A stretch of DNA of 64,000 nt from Bimastos eiseni (GCA_959347315.1 OY365810.1:212001-276000); one strand, 5' to 3'; positions 9,973 through 22,353 are shown, counted from the stretch's first letter. Translations and numbers: made by a program. Notes: generated from the letters alone by a model not told the origin.

Positions 9973-12900
9973 AGAGAGATAGAGAGAGGAAGGGAGGGAT
10001 AGAGAGAGAGAGGAAGGGAGGGATAGAGAGAGAGGAAGGGAGGGATAGAGAGAGAGGAAGGGAGGGATAGAGAGAGAGAGGAAGGGAGGGATAGAGAGAG
10101 AGGAAGGGAGGGATAGAGAGAGAGGAAGGGAGGGATAGAGAGAGAGAGGAAGGGAGGGATAGAGAGAGAGGAAGGGAGGGATAGAGAGAGAGGAAGGGAG
10201 GGATAGAGAGAGAGGAAGGGAGGGATAGAGAGAGAGAGGAAGGGAGGGATAGAGAGAGAGGAAGGGAGGGATAGAGAGAGAGAGGAAGGGAGGGATAGAG
10301 AGAGAGGAAGGGAGGGATAGAGAGAGAGAGGAAGGGAGGGATAGAGAGAGAGGAAGGGAGGGATAGAGAGAGAGGAAGGGAGGGATAGAGAGAGAGGAAG
10401 GGAGGGATAGAGAGAGAGGAAGGGAGGGATAGAGAGAGAGAGGAAGGGAGGGATAGAGAGAGGAAGGGAGGGATAGAGAGAGAGAGGAAGGGAGGGATAG
10501 AGAGAGAGGAAGGGAGGGATAGAGAGAGAGAGGAAGGGAGGGATAGAGAGAGAGAGGAAGGGAGGGATAGAGAGAGAGAGGAAGGGAGGGATAGAGAGAG
10601 AGGAAGGGAGGGATAGAGAGAGAGGAAGGGAGGGATAGAGAGAGAGGAAGGGAGGGATAGAGAGAGAGGAAGGGAGGGATAGAGAGAGAGGAAGGGAGGG
10701 ATAGAGAGAGAGGAAGGGAGGGATAGAGAGAGAGGAAGGGAGAAATAGAGAGAGGAAGGGAGGGATAGAGAGAGGAAGGGAGGGATAGAGAGAGAGAGGA
10801 AGGGAGGGATAGAGAGAGAGGAAGGGAGGGATAGAGAGAGAGAGGAAGGGAGGGATAGAGAGAGAGGAAGGGAGGGATAGAGAGAGAGGAAGGGAGGGAT
10901 AGAGAGAGAGAGGAAGGGAGGGATAGAGAGAGAGGAAGGGAGGGATAGAGAGAGAGGAAGGGAGGGATAGAGAGAGAGGAAGGGAGGGATAGAGAGAGAG
11001 GAAGGGAGGGATAGAGAGAGAGAGGAAGGGAGGGATAGAGAGAGAGGAAGGGAGAAATAGAGAGAGGAAGGGAGGGATAGAGAGAGAGGAAGGGAGGGAT
11101 AGAGAGAGAGGAAGGGAGGGATAGAGAGAGAGGAAGGGAGGGATAGAGAGAGAGGAAGGGAGAAATAGAGAGAGGAAGGGAGGGATAGAGAGAGGAAGGG
11201 AGGGATAGAGAGAGAGGAAGGGAGGGATAGAGAGAGAGGAAGGGAGGGATAGAGAGAGAGAGGAAGGGAGGGATAGAGAGAGAGAGGAAGGGAGGGATAG
11301 AGAGAGAGAGGAAGGGAGGGATAGAGAGAGAGGAAGGGAGGGATAGAGAGAGAGGAAGGGAGGGATAGAGAGAGAGGAAGGGAGGGATAGAGAGAGAGGA
11401 AGGGAGAAATAGAGAGAGGAAGGGAGGGATAGAGAGAGGAAGGGAGGGATAGAGAGAGAGAGGAAGGGAGGGATAGAGAGAGAGGAAGGGAGGGATAGAG
11501 AGAGAGAGGAAGGGAGGGATAGAGAGAGAGAGGAAGGGAGGGATAGAGAGAGAGAGGAAGGGAGGGATAGAGAGAGAGGAAGGGAGGGATAGAGAGAGAG
11601 GAAGGGAGGGATAGAGAGAGAGGAAGGAAGGGATAGAGAGAGAGGAAGGGAGGGATAGAGAGAGAGGAAGGGAGAAATAGAGAGAGGAAGGGAGGGATAG
11701 AGAGAGGAAGGGAGGGATAGAGAGAGAGAGGAAGGGAGAAATAGAGAGAGGAAGGGAGGGATAGAGAGAGGAAGGGAGGGATAGAGAGAGAGAGGAAGGG
11801 AGGGATAGAGAGAGAGGAAGGGAGGGATAGAGAGAGAGAGGAAGGGAGGGATAGAGAGAGAGAGGAAGGGAGGGATAGAGAGAGAGGAAGGGAGGGATAG
11901 AGAGAGAGGAGGGAGGGGATAGTGTGTGGAGGGATTGGGAAGGGGAGGGAGGGTAGAGAGTGTGGAGGGAGGGTTGAGAGTGAGGGAGGGGGGTTGAGAG
12001 AGAGAGGGAGGGTTGAGAGAGGAAGGGAGGGATAGAGAGAGAGGGAAGGGAGGGATAGGAGAGAGAGGAAGGGAGGGATTGAGAGTGAGAGGATGGGAGG
12101 GATAGAGGTTGAGAGGAAGGGTGGGATAGAGTGAGAGAGGATGGGGTTAGAGAGAGAGGAGGGAGATTAGAGTGAGGATGGAGGGATAGTGTGAGAGGAT
12201 GGGAGGGATAGAGAGTGTGGGAGAGGGAGGGATAGAGAGAGAGGGAAGGGAGGGATAGAGAGAGGAAGGGAGGGATAGAGAGAGAGGGAGGGATAGAGAG
12301 AGGAAGGGAGGGATAGAGAGAGAGGAAGGGAGGGATAGAGAGAGGAAGGGAGGGATAGAGAGAGAGGAAGGGAGAAATAGAGAGAGGAAGGGAGGGATAG
12401 AGAGAGAGGAAGGGAGGGATAGAGAGAGGAAGGGAGGGATAGAGAGAGAGGAAGGGAGGGATAGAGAGAGGAAGGGAGGGATAGAGAGAGAGGAAGGAGA
12501 AATAGAGAGAGGAAGGGAGGGATAGAGAGAGAGGAAGGGAGGGATAGAGAGAGGAAGGGAGGGATAGAGAGAGAGGAAGGGAGGGATAGAGAGAGGAAAG
12601 GAGGGATAGAGAGAGAGGAAGGGAGGGATAGAGAGAGAGGAAGGGAGGGATAGAGAGAGAGGAAGGGAGGGATAGAGAGAGAGGAAGGGAGGGATAGAGA
12701 GAGAGAGGAAGGGAGGGATAGAGAGAGAGGAAGGGAGGGATAGAGAGAGAGGAAGGGAGGGATAGAGAGAGAGGAAGGGAGGGATAGAGAGAGAGGAAGG
12801 GAGAAATAGAGAGAGGAAGGGAGGGATAGAGAGAGGAAGGGAGGGATAGAGAGAGAGAGGAAGGGAGGGATAGAGAGAGAGGAAGGGAGGGATAGAGAGA

Positions 12901-15900
12901 GAGAGGAAGGGAGGGATAGAGAGAGAGAGGAAGGGAGGGATAGAGAGAGAGGAAGGGAGAAATAGAGAGAGGAAGGGAGGGATAGAGAGAGAGGAAGGGA
13001 GGGATAGAGAGAGGAAGGGAGGGATAGAGAGAGAGAGGAAGGGAGGGATAGAGAGAGAGGAAGGGAGGGATAGAGAGAGAGGAAGGGAGAAATAGAGAGA
13101 GGAAGGGAGGGATAGAGAGAGGAAGGGAGGGATAGAGAGAGAGAGGAAGGGAGGGATAGAGAGAGAGGAAGGGAGGGATAGAGAGAGAGAGGAAGGGAGG
13201 GATAGAGAGAGAGGAAGGGAGGGATAGAGAGAGAGGAAGGGAGGGATAGAGAGAGAGAGGAAGGGAGGGATAGAGAGAGAGAGGAAGGGAGGGATAGAGA
13301 GAGAGGAAGGGAGGGATAGAGAGAGAGGAAGGGAGGGATAGAGAGAGAGGAAGGGAGGGATAGAGAGAGAGGAAGGGAGGGATAGAGAGAGAGAGGAAGG
13401 GAGGGATAGAGAGAGAGGAAGGAGAATAGAGAGAGGAAGGGAGGGATAGAGAGAGAGGAAGGGAGGGATAGAGAGAGAGGAAGGGAGGGATAGAGAGAGA
13501 GGAAGGGAGGGATAGAGAGAGAGGAAGGGAGGAATAGAGAGAGGAAGGGAGGGATAGAGAGAGGAAGGGAGGGATAGAGAGAGAGGAAGGGAGGGATAGA
13601 GAGAGAGGAAGGGAGGGATAGAGAGAGAGAGGAAGGGAGGGATAGAGAGAGAGAGGAAGGGAGGGATAGAGAGAGAGGAAGGGAGGGATAGAGAGAGAGG
13701 AAGGGAGGGATAGAGAGAGAGGAAGGGAGGGATAGAGAGAGAGGAAGGGAGGGATAGAGAGAGAGGAAGGGAGAAATAGAGAGAGGAAGGGAGGGATAGA
13801 GAGAGGAAGGGAGGGATAGAGAGAGAGAGGAAGGGAGGGATAGAGAGAGAGGAAGGGAGGGATAGAGAGAGAGAGGAAGGGAGGGATAGAGAGAGAGAGG
13901 AAGGGAGGGATAGAGAGAGAGAGGAAGGGAGGGATAGAGAGAGAGGAAGGGAGGGATAGAGAGAGAGGAAGGAGGGATAGAGAGAGAGGAAGGAAGGGAT
14001 AGAGAGAGAGGAAGGAAGGGATAGAGAGAGAGGAAGGGAGAAATAGAGAGAGGAAGGGAGGGATAGAGAGAGGAAGGGAGGGATAGAGAGAGAGAGGAAG
14101 GGAGGGATAGAGAGAGAGGAAGGGAGGGATAGAGAGAGAGAGGAAGGGAGGGATAGAGAGAGAGAGGAAGGGAGGGATAGAGAGAGAGAGGAAGGGAGGG
14201 ATAGAGAGAGAGGAAGGGAGGGATAGAGAGAGAGGAAGGGAGGGATAGAGAGAGAGGAAGGGAGGGATAGAGAGAGAGGAAGGGAGGGATAGAGAGAGAG
14301 GAAGGGAGAATAGAGAGAGGAAGGGAGGGATAGAGAGAGGAAGGGAGGGATAGAGAGAGAGAGGAAGGGAGGGATAGAGAGAGAGGAAGGGAGGGATAGA
14401 GAGAGAGGAAGGGAGGGATAGAGAGAGAGAGGAAGGGAGGGATAGAGAGAGAGGAAGGGAGGGATAGAGAGAGAGGAAGGGAGGGATAGAGAGAGAGGAA
14501 GGGAGGGATAGAGAGAGAGGAAGGGAGGGATAGAGAGAGAGGAAGGGAGAAGTGAGAGAGGAATGGAGGATAGAGAGAGAGGAAGGGAGGGATAGAGAGA
14601 GAGGAAGAGAGGGATAGAGAGAGAGGAAGGGAGGGATAGAGAGAGAGGAAGGGAGAAATAGAGAGAGGGAAGGGAGGGATAGAGAGAGGAAGGGAGGGAT
14701 AGAGAGAGAGGAAGGGAGGATAGAGAGAGAGGAAGGGAGGGATAGAGAGAGAGGAAGGGAGAAATAGAGAGAGGAAGGGAGGGATAGAGAGAGAGGAAGG
14801 GAGGGATAGAGAGAGAGAGGAAGGGAGGATAGAGAGAGAGGAAGGGAGGGATAGAGAGAGAGGAAGGGAGGGATAGAGAGAGAGAGGAAGGGAGGGATAG
14901 AGAGAGAGGAAGGGAGAAATAGAGAGAGGAATGGAGGGATAGAGAGAGAGGAAGGGAGGGATAGAGAGAGAGGAAGAGAGGGATAGAGAGAGAGGAAGGG
15001 AGGGATAGAGAGAGAGGAAGGGAGAAATAGAGAGAGGAAGGGAGGGATAGAGAGAGTAAGGGAGGGATAGAGAGAGAGGAAGGGAGGGATAGAGAGAGAG
15101 GAAGGGAGGGATAGAGAGAGAGGAAGGGAGAAATAGAGAGAGGAAGGGAGGGATAGAGAGAGAGGAAGGGAGGGATAGAGAGAGGAAGGGAGGGATAGAG
15201 AGAGAGGAAGGGAGGGATAGAGAGAGGAAGGGAGGGATAGAGAGAGAGGAAGGGAGGGATAGAGAGAGAGGAAGGGAGGGATAGAGAGAGAGGAAGGGAG
15301 GGATAGAGAGAGAGAGGAAGGGAGGGATAGAGAGAGAGAGGAAGGGAGGGATAGAGAGAGAGGAAGGGAGGGATAGAGAGAGAGGAAGGGAGGGATAGAG
15401 AGAGAGGAAGGGAGGGATAGAGAGAGAGGAAGGGAGAAATAGAGAGAGGAAGGGAGGGATAGAGAGAGGAAGGGAGGGATAGAGAGAGAGAGGAAGGGAG
15501 GGATAGAGAGAGAGGAAGGGAGGGATAGAGAGAGAGAGGAAGGGAGGGATAGAGAGAGAGAGGAAGGGAGGGATAGAGAGAGAGGAAGGGAGAAATAGAG
15601 AGAGGAAGGGAGGGATAGAGAGAGAGGAAGGGAGGGATAGAGAGAGGAAGGGAGGGATAGAGAGAGAGAGGAAGGGAGGGATAGAGAGAGAGGAAGGGAG
15701 GGATAGAGAGAGAGAGGAAGGGAGGGATAGAGAGAGAGAGGAAGGGAGGGATAGAGAGAGAGAGGAAGGGAGGGATAGAGAGAGAGGAAGGGAGGGATAG
15801 AGAGAGAGAGGAAGGGAGGGATAGAGAGAGAGGAAGGGAGGGATAGAGAGAGAGGAAGGGAGGGATAGAGAGAGAGGAAGGGAGGGATAGAGAGAGAGGA

Positions 15901-18900
15901 AGGGAGAAATAGAGAGAGGAAGGGAGAGATAGAGAGAGGAAGGGAGGGATAGAGAGAGAGAGGAAGGGAGGGATAGAGAGAGAGGAAGGGATAGAGAGAG
16001 AGAGGAAGGGAGGGATAGAGAGAGAGAGGAAGGGAGGGATAGAGAGAGAGAGGAAGGGAGGGATAGAGAGAGAGGAAGGGAGGGATAGAGAGAGAGGAAT
16101 GGAGGGATAGAGAGAGAGGAAGGGAGGGATAGAGAGAGAGGAAGGGAGGGATAGAGAGAGAGGAAGGGAGAAATAGAGAGAGGAAGGGAGGGATAGAGAG
16201 AGGAAGGGAGGGATAGAGAGAGAGAGGAAGGGAGGGATAGAGAGAGAGGAAGGGAGGGATAGAGAGAGAGAGGAAGGGAGGGATAGAGAGAGAGAGGAAG
16301 GGAGGGATAGAGAGAGAGAGGAAGGGAGGGATAGAGAGAGAGGAAGGGAGGGATAGAGAGAGAGGAAGGGAGGGATAGAGAGAGAGGAAGGGAGGGATAG
16401 AGAGAGAGGAAGGGAGGGATAGAGAGAGAAGAAGGGAGAAATAGAGAGAGGAAGGGAGGGATAGAGAGAGGAAGGGAGGGATAGAGAGAGAGAGGAAGGG
16501 AGGGATAGAGAGAGAGGAAGGGAGGGATAGAGAGAGAGGAAGGGAGGGATAGAGAGAGAGAGGAAGGGAGGGATAGAGAGAGAGGAAGGGAGGGATAGAG
16601 AGAGAGGAAGGGAGGGATAGAGAGAGAGGAAGGGAGGGATAGAGAGAGAGGAAGGGAGGGATAGAGAGAGAGGAAGGGAGGGATAGAGAGAGAGAGGAAG
16701 GGAGGGATAGAGAGAGAGGAAGGGAGGGATAGAGAGAGAGGAAGGGAGAAATAGAGAGAGGAAGTGAGGGATAGAGAGAGAGGAAGGGAGGGATAGAGAG
16801 AGAGGAAGGGAGGGATAGAGAGAGAGGAAGGGAGAAATAGAGAGAGGAAGGAAGGGATAGAGAGAGAGGAAGGGAGGGATAGAGAGAGGAAGGGAGGGAT
16901 AGAGAGAGAGGAAGGGAGGGATAGAGAGAGAGGAAGGGAGGGATAGAGAGAGAGGAAGGGAGGGATAGAGAGAGAGGGAGGGAGGGATAGAGAGAGAGAG
17001 GAAGGGAGGGATAGAGAGAGAGAGGAAGGGAGGGATAGAGAGAGAGGAAGGGAGGGATAGAGAGAGAGGAAGGGAGGGATAGAGAGAGAGGAAGGGAGGG
17101 ATAGAGAGAGAGGAAGGGAGGGATAGAGAGAGAGGAAGGGAGGGATAGAGAGAGAGGAAGGGAGAAATAGAGAGAGGAAGGGAGGGATAGAGAGAGGAAG
17201 GGAGGGATAGAGAGAGAGAGGAAGGGAGGGATAGAGAGAGAGGAAGGGAGGGATAGAGAGAGAGAGGAAGGGAGGGATAGAGAGAGAGAGGAAGGGAGGG
17301 ATAGAGAGAGAGGAAGGGAGGGATAGAGAGAGAGGAAGGGAGGGATAGAGAGAGAGGAAGGGAGGGATAGAGAGAGAGGAAGGGAGGGATAGAGAGAGAG
17401 AGGAAGGGAGGGATAGAGAGAGAGGAAGGGAGAAATAGAGAGAGGAAGGGAGGGATAGAGAGAGAGGAAGGGAGGGATAGAGAGAGAGGAAGGGAGGGAT
17501 AGAGAGAGAGGAAGAGAGGGATAGAGAGAGGAAGGGAGGGATAGAGAGAGAGGAAGGGAGGGATAGAGAGAGAGGAAGGGAGGGATAGAGAGAGAGGAAG
17601 GGAGAAATAGAGAGAGGAAGGGAGGGATAGAGAGAGAGGAAGGGAGGGATAGAGAGAGGAAGGGAGGGATAGAGAGAGAGGAAGGGAGGGATAGAGAGAG
17701 GAAGGGAGGGATAGAGAGAGAGGAAGGGAGGGATAGAGAGAGAGGAAGGGAGGGATAGAGAGAGAGGAAGGGAGGGATAGAGAGAGAGAGGAAGGGAGGG
17801 ATAGAGAGAGAGAGGAAGGGAGGGATAGAGAGAGAGAGGAAGGGAGGGATAGAGAGAGAGAGGAAGGGAGGGATAGAGAGAGGAAGGGAGGGATAGAGAG
17901 AGAGAGGAAGGGAGGGATAGAGAGAGAGGAAGGGAGGGATAGAGAGAGAGAGGAAGGGAGGGATAGAGAGAGAGAGGAAGGGAGGGATAGAGAGAGAGGA
18001 AGGGAGGGATAGAGAGAGAGGAAGGGAGGGATAGAGAGAGAGGAAGGGAGGGATAGAGAGAGAGGAAGGGAGGGATAGAGAGAGAGGAAGGGAGGGATAG
18101 AGAGAGAGGAAGGGAGAAATAGAGAGAGGAAGGGAGGGATAGAGAGAGGAAGGGAGGGATAGAGAGAGAGAGGAAGGGAGGGATAGAGAGAGAGGAAGGG
18201 AGGGATAGAGAGAGAGAGGAAGGGAGGGATAGAGAGAGAGAGGAAGGGAGGGATAGAGAGAGAGAGGAAGGGAGGGATAGAGAGAGAGGAAGGGAGGGAT
18301 AGAGAGAGAGGAAGGGAGGGATAGAGAGAGAGGAAGGGAGGGATAGAGAGAGAGGAAGGGAGGGATAGAGAGAGAGGAAGGGAGAAATAGAGAGAGGAAG
18401 GGAGGGATAGAGAGAGGAAGGGAGGGATAGAGAGAGAGAGGAAGGGAGGGATAGAGAGAGAGGAAGGGAGGGATAGAGAGAGAGGAAGGGAGGGATAGAG
18501 AGAGAGAGGAAGGGAGGGATAGAGAGAGAGGAAGGGAGGGATAGAGAGAGAGGAAGGGAGGGATAGATAGAGAGGAAGGGAGGGATAGAGAGAGAGGAAG
18601 GGAGGGATAGAGAGAGAGAGGAAGGGAGGGATAGAGAGAGAGGAAGGGAGAAATAGAGAGAGGAAGGGAGGGATAGAGAGAGAGGAAGGGAGGGATAGAG
18701 AGAGAGGAAGGGAGGGATAGAGAGAGAGGAAGGGAGGGATAGAGAGAGAGGAAGGGAGAAATAGAGAGAGGAAGGGAGGGATAGAGAGAGAGGAAGGGAG
18801 GGATAGAGAGAGAGGAAGGGAGGGATAGAGAGAGAGAGGAAGGGAGGGATAGAGAGAGAGAGGAAGGGAGGGATAGAGAGAGAGGAAGGGAGGGATAGAG

Positions 18901-20062
18901 AGAGAGGAAGGGAGGGATAGAGAGAGAGGAAGGGAGGGATAGAGAGAGAGGAAGGGAGGGATAGAGAGAGAGGAAGGGAGGGATAGAGAGAGAGGAAGGG
19001 AGGGATAGAGAGAGAGGAAGGGAGAAATAGAGAGAGGAAGGGAGAAATAGAGAGAGGAAGGGAGGGATAGAGAGAGAGGAAGGGAGGGATAGAGAGAGAG
19101 GAAGGGAGGGATAGAGAGAGGAAGGGAGAAATAGAGAGAGAGGAAGGGAGGGATAGAGAGAGGAAGGGAGGGATAGAGAGAGAGGAAGGGAGGGATAGAG
19201 AGAGGAAGGGAGGGATAGAGAGAGAGGAAGGGAGGGATAGAGAGAGAGGAAGGGAGGGATAGAGAGAGGAAGGGAGGGATAGAGAGAGAGGAAGGGAGGG
19301 ATAGAGAGAGAGGAAGGGAGGGATAGAGAGAGAGGAAGGGAGGGATAGAGAGAGAGGAAGGGAGAAATAGAGAGAGGAAGAGAGGGATAGAGAGAGGAAG
19401 GGAGGGATAGAGAGAGAGGAAGGGAGGGATAGAGAGAGAGAGGAAGGGAGGGATAGAGAGAGAGAGGAAGGGAGGGATAGAGAGAGAGGAAGGGAGGGAT
19501 AGAGAGAGGAAGGGAGGGATAGAGAGAGAGGAAGGGAGGGATAGAGAGAGAGGAAGGGAGGGATAGAGAGAGAGGAAGGGAGGGATAGAGAGAGGAAGGG
19601 AGGGATAGAGAGAGAGGAAGGAAGGGATAGAGAGAGAGGAAGTGAGGGATAGAGAGAGAGGAAGGGAGGGATAGAGAGAGAGGAAGGGAGAAATAGAGAG
19701 AGGAAGGGAGAAATAGAGAGAGGAAGGGAGGGATAGAGAGAGAGGAAGGGAGGGATAGAGAGAGAGGAAGGGAGGGATAGAGAGAGGAAGGGAGAAATAG
19801 AGAGAGAGGAAGGGAGGGATAGAGAGAGGAAGGGAGGGATAGAGAGAGAGGAAGGGAGGGATAGAGAGAGGAAGGGAGGGATAGAGAGAGAGGAAGGGAG
19901 GGATAGAGAGAGAGGAAGGGAGGGATAGAGAGAGAGGAAGGGAGGGATAGAGAGAGAGAGGAAGGGAGGGATAGAGAGAGAGAGGAAGGGAGGGATAGAG
20001 AGAGAGAAAGGGAGGGATAGAGAGAGAGGAAGGGAGGGATAGAGAGAGAGGAAGGGATGGAG
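9973..20062. repeat. Purine-rich satellite array, 20/22/24-bp units, about 10.1 kb
   Basis: Tandem units of the form GAT(AG)nGAAGGGAGG with n of 4, 5 or 6, giving 20, 22 or 24 bp. A GAAAT variant of the unit junction precedes n=4 units. I estimate about 460 copies. I saw no C on the + strand from 9961 to 20072. Higher-order order repeats every 268 bp in several places. The degenerate, T-containing stretch at about 11905-12240 is the least regular. Frames of thousands of codons on the minus strand (Ser/Leu/Pro/Tyr only) are artefacts of C/T-only sequence without stops. Confidence 0.97.
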
Positions 20063-20072
20063 GGAGGGTGTG

Positions 20073-20390
20073 CCAGGAAGTGGTCGACAGACCAAATGGG
20101 AGACAAAGAGACTGCGGGGCAGAGGCAAGAAACCTAATCCAGCCGAAGCCCAGAGACAGAAAGTAGGAGACATGCAGACAGAGATAGACATAGACAGAGA
20201 GAGAGAGAGAGCAACAGACAGACAAACAAAGGCAGAGAGAGACAGACATAGAGAGGGAAAGGGAGAGAGCAAAAGACAGACAGCCTGAGACAGACAGAGA
20301 TAAACGTCTGGCCTCCGTTTGATCGGTCAAGAAGAAACAACGACGAACGCAGATCCCTAACGACGGACAAGACCCTTTCGCTGCCCTCCC
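20073..20390. other. Short unique segment and AGACAG-rich tract after the satellite
   Basis: Non-repetitive sequence (20073-20150) returns C to the + strand, followed by purine-biased AGACAGA words to about 20300 and unique sequence to 20390. No gene seen. Confidence 0.6.
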
Positions 20391-20668
20391 CTCCCCTGTC
20401 CAGTCCCTAACCCCCCGCCCTCTTTAAGACCATTTCCCTTCCCTCCCCTGTCCAGTCCCTAACCCCCCGCCCTCTTTAAGACCATTTCCCTTCCCTCCCC
20501 TGTCCAGTCCCTAACCCCCCGCCCTCTTTAAGACCATTTCCCTTCCCTCCCCTGTCCAGTCCCTAACCCCCCGCCCTCTTTAAGACCATTTCCCTTCCCT
20601 CCCCTGTCCAGTCCCTAACCCCCCGCCCTCTTTAAGACCATTTCCCTTCCCTCCCCTGTCCAGTCCCT
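20391..20668. repeat. 52-bp minisatellite, about 5.3 copies
   Basis: CCCTGTCCAGTCCCTAACCC recurs with GT at 20398, 20450, 20502, 20554, 20606 and 20658, an exact 52-base spacing. The central copies look identical. It ends where CCCTAACC changes to CCCTATCC at about 20668. Confidence 0.95.
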
Positions 20669-20739
20669 ATCCTCCCTCTCTCTCCAAGTCATTCCCACCC
20701 CTTCCCCTCTAACTACTTCGACGCAGAAAGACACATCCA

Positions 20740-21030
20740 AAGAAAGAGACACAGAGATACAGAGAGTGACAGAGAGAGAGACAGAGAGAGACAGAGAGTG
20801 ACAGAGAGACAGAGAGTGACAGAGAAACAGAGAGTGACAGAGAAACACAGAGAGTGACAGAGGGACAAATAGAGCAAAAAGGAGAGAGAAAGATTAAAAG
20901 AAGCAAGAGACGACGAATTGACTGCCACTGAGTCTGTCTTGAATTATCTCCTCGCAAACGAAAGAAACAGAAGCACATAAAGAGAGAGACAGAGACAGAG
21001 ACAGAGACAGAGACAGAGACAGAGACGGTG
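20740..21030. repeat. (GACAGA)n-type tracts
   Basis: ACAGAGAGTG/ACAGAGAGAG units at 20740-20865 and a cleaner (GAGACA)n run at about 20980-21026, separated by about 110 bases of unique sequence. Confidence 0.85.
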
Positions 21031-21114
21031 GCTCCAGTGATAAATACCTGACCTCTGACCTCTTCTGTTTACCTTTGTCTTCTCGGCGCAGTCGATCGAA
21101 ATCATCGACATCGA

Positions 21115-21517
21115 ATGGGAAGGAAGAGGCGGAGGAAGAGAAGAAGGAGGAAGAGGAGGAGAGGAGTAGCAGGAGAATATATGAGAACCCTCTATGAGAT
21201 CATTGTCATCACTTCATTTCCTTCTCCTTCTCCTCCTTTCCTTTCTTCTCCTTTTCATCTTTCATTTCCTCCTCTCCCTCCTCCTCCTCCTCCTCCATCT
21301 CCTCATTCTCATCGTTCTTCTCCTTCTTCTCCTCTTCTTCTCCTCCTCCTCCTCTATCTCCTCCTTCTCCTTCTTCTCCTCATCCTTTTCCTCTCCTCTT
21401 CCTCCTCTTCTCCTCCTTATTTATCCTCCTTCTCCTCTTCCTCCTCCTCTTCTTCTTCCTCTATCTCCTCCTTCTCCTCCTTCTTTTATACTCACCATCA
21501 TCATCATGATATTGGTA

Positions 21518-21598
<81 letters not shown>
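21115..21598. repeat. Purine, pyrimidine and (ATG)27 trinucleotide tracts
   Basis: GGAAGA-type purine units at 21115-21175, then CTCCTT/CTTCTC pyrimidine triplets at about 21215-21490, then 27 perfect ATG units at 21518-21598. A 230-codon frame over this segment (starting 21115) encodes only RRKR, Ser/Pro and poly-Asp and is not a gene. Confidence 0.92.
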
Positions 21599-21616
21599 GT
21601 AGTGGTGCTGATGTCA

Positions 21617-22252
21617 TGACCCGTCAAAAGAGCGAAGACAAAATTGCGCCGAGACAAATGTGCGCATCTGTATTGCTGAAAATAATTCTTCATACTATGA
21701 AAGTTGGATTGATGCAAAGATTCATGCTTAAATGGAAACTAGATTGGCGCAAAGGAATCTGCTTAAACAGAAGCTGTATTGGCAAAATTATCAGCATTAA
21801 TTATTAAGCATGATCAGAAGAATGCTTTCACGGAAACTGGTGCGATGAGAAGATTCACGCATGAATTGGATTGATGAAAAGTATTCTGCTTCAATGGAAG
21901 CGGGAATGATGAAAAATTGTCCGTCTAGCAAGAAACTTGATAGATGAAAAGAACTTGTTTAACTGGAAGTTGGATTGTACGATTCCTTTCATCAATCAAA
22001 CTTTAATTTAAGCACAATTCTTTTCATATAAATCAAGCGCCCCTTCCAACGGAATTATGTTCATAGATCGAGCTTTTAGTTTAACAGCATTTCGTTCATC
22101 GTTCCAGCTTCTAAGTAAACTAGATTCATTTAACTAACCCAGCTTCCATTTAAGCTAGAATTCTTTTCATTAGTCCAAATCTATTTCAAATTGCCTGTGC
22201 GCTCTTTTGTGCTTTTTTGGCGCTTTTTTGTCGGGCGCTCTTTTGTCGGGGT
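21617..22252. mobile_element. Foldback element with internally repetitive arms (about 636 bp)
   Basis: Left arm starts ACCCGTCAAAAGAGCG; right arm, reverse complemented, starts ACCCCGACAAAAGAGCG. Both arms then carry GACAAAA/GCGCC words, followed by degenerate units of about 32-36 bases resembling GATGAAAAGAATTCTGC then TTAAATGGAAGCTGGATT. They run one way in the left half and reverse-complemented in the right (for example CCAGCTTCCATTTAAGC near 22140). No coding frame or clear target duplication was found. Likely a non-autonomous foldback transposon. Confidence 0.7.
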
Positions 22253-22353
22253 GTATTGGTTGTTCAGAGGGTATTAGTTGATAGTAGTGGTGTTGGGGGA
22301 ACACATTGTCATTATTTCATGTGGTGACAAATACAATGGATAGACGAGCAAAA

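Noticed and set aside
9922..20330. Minus-strand open frames of about 2700-3400 codons, Ser/Leu/Pro/Tyr only
   Set aside because: They translate the C-free purine satellite. A strand made only of C, T and scattered A in fixed words rarely forms stops. All three frames are open, unlike a gene.
20391..20668. Regular repeats that could be taken for a CRISPR array
   Set aside because: The units are contiguous and identical with no unique spacers, and the genome is eukaryotic.
21115..21807. 230-codon frame with Arg-rich start and poly-Asp
   Set aside because: Built from GGAAGA, CTC and ATG simple repeats and running into the foldback element.
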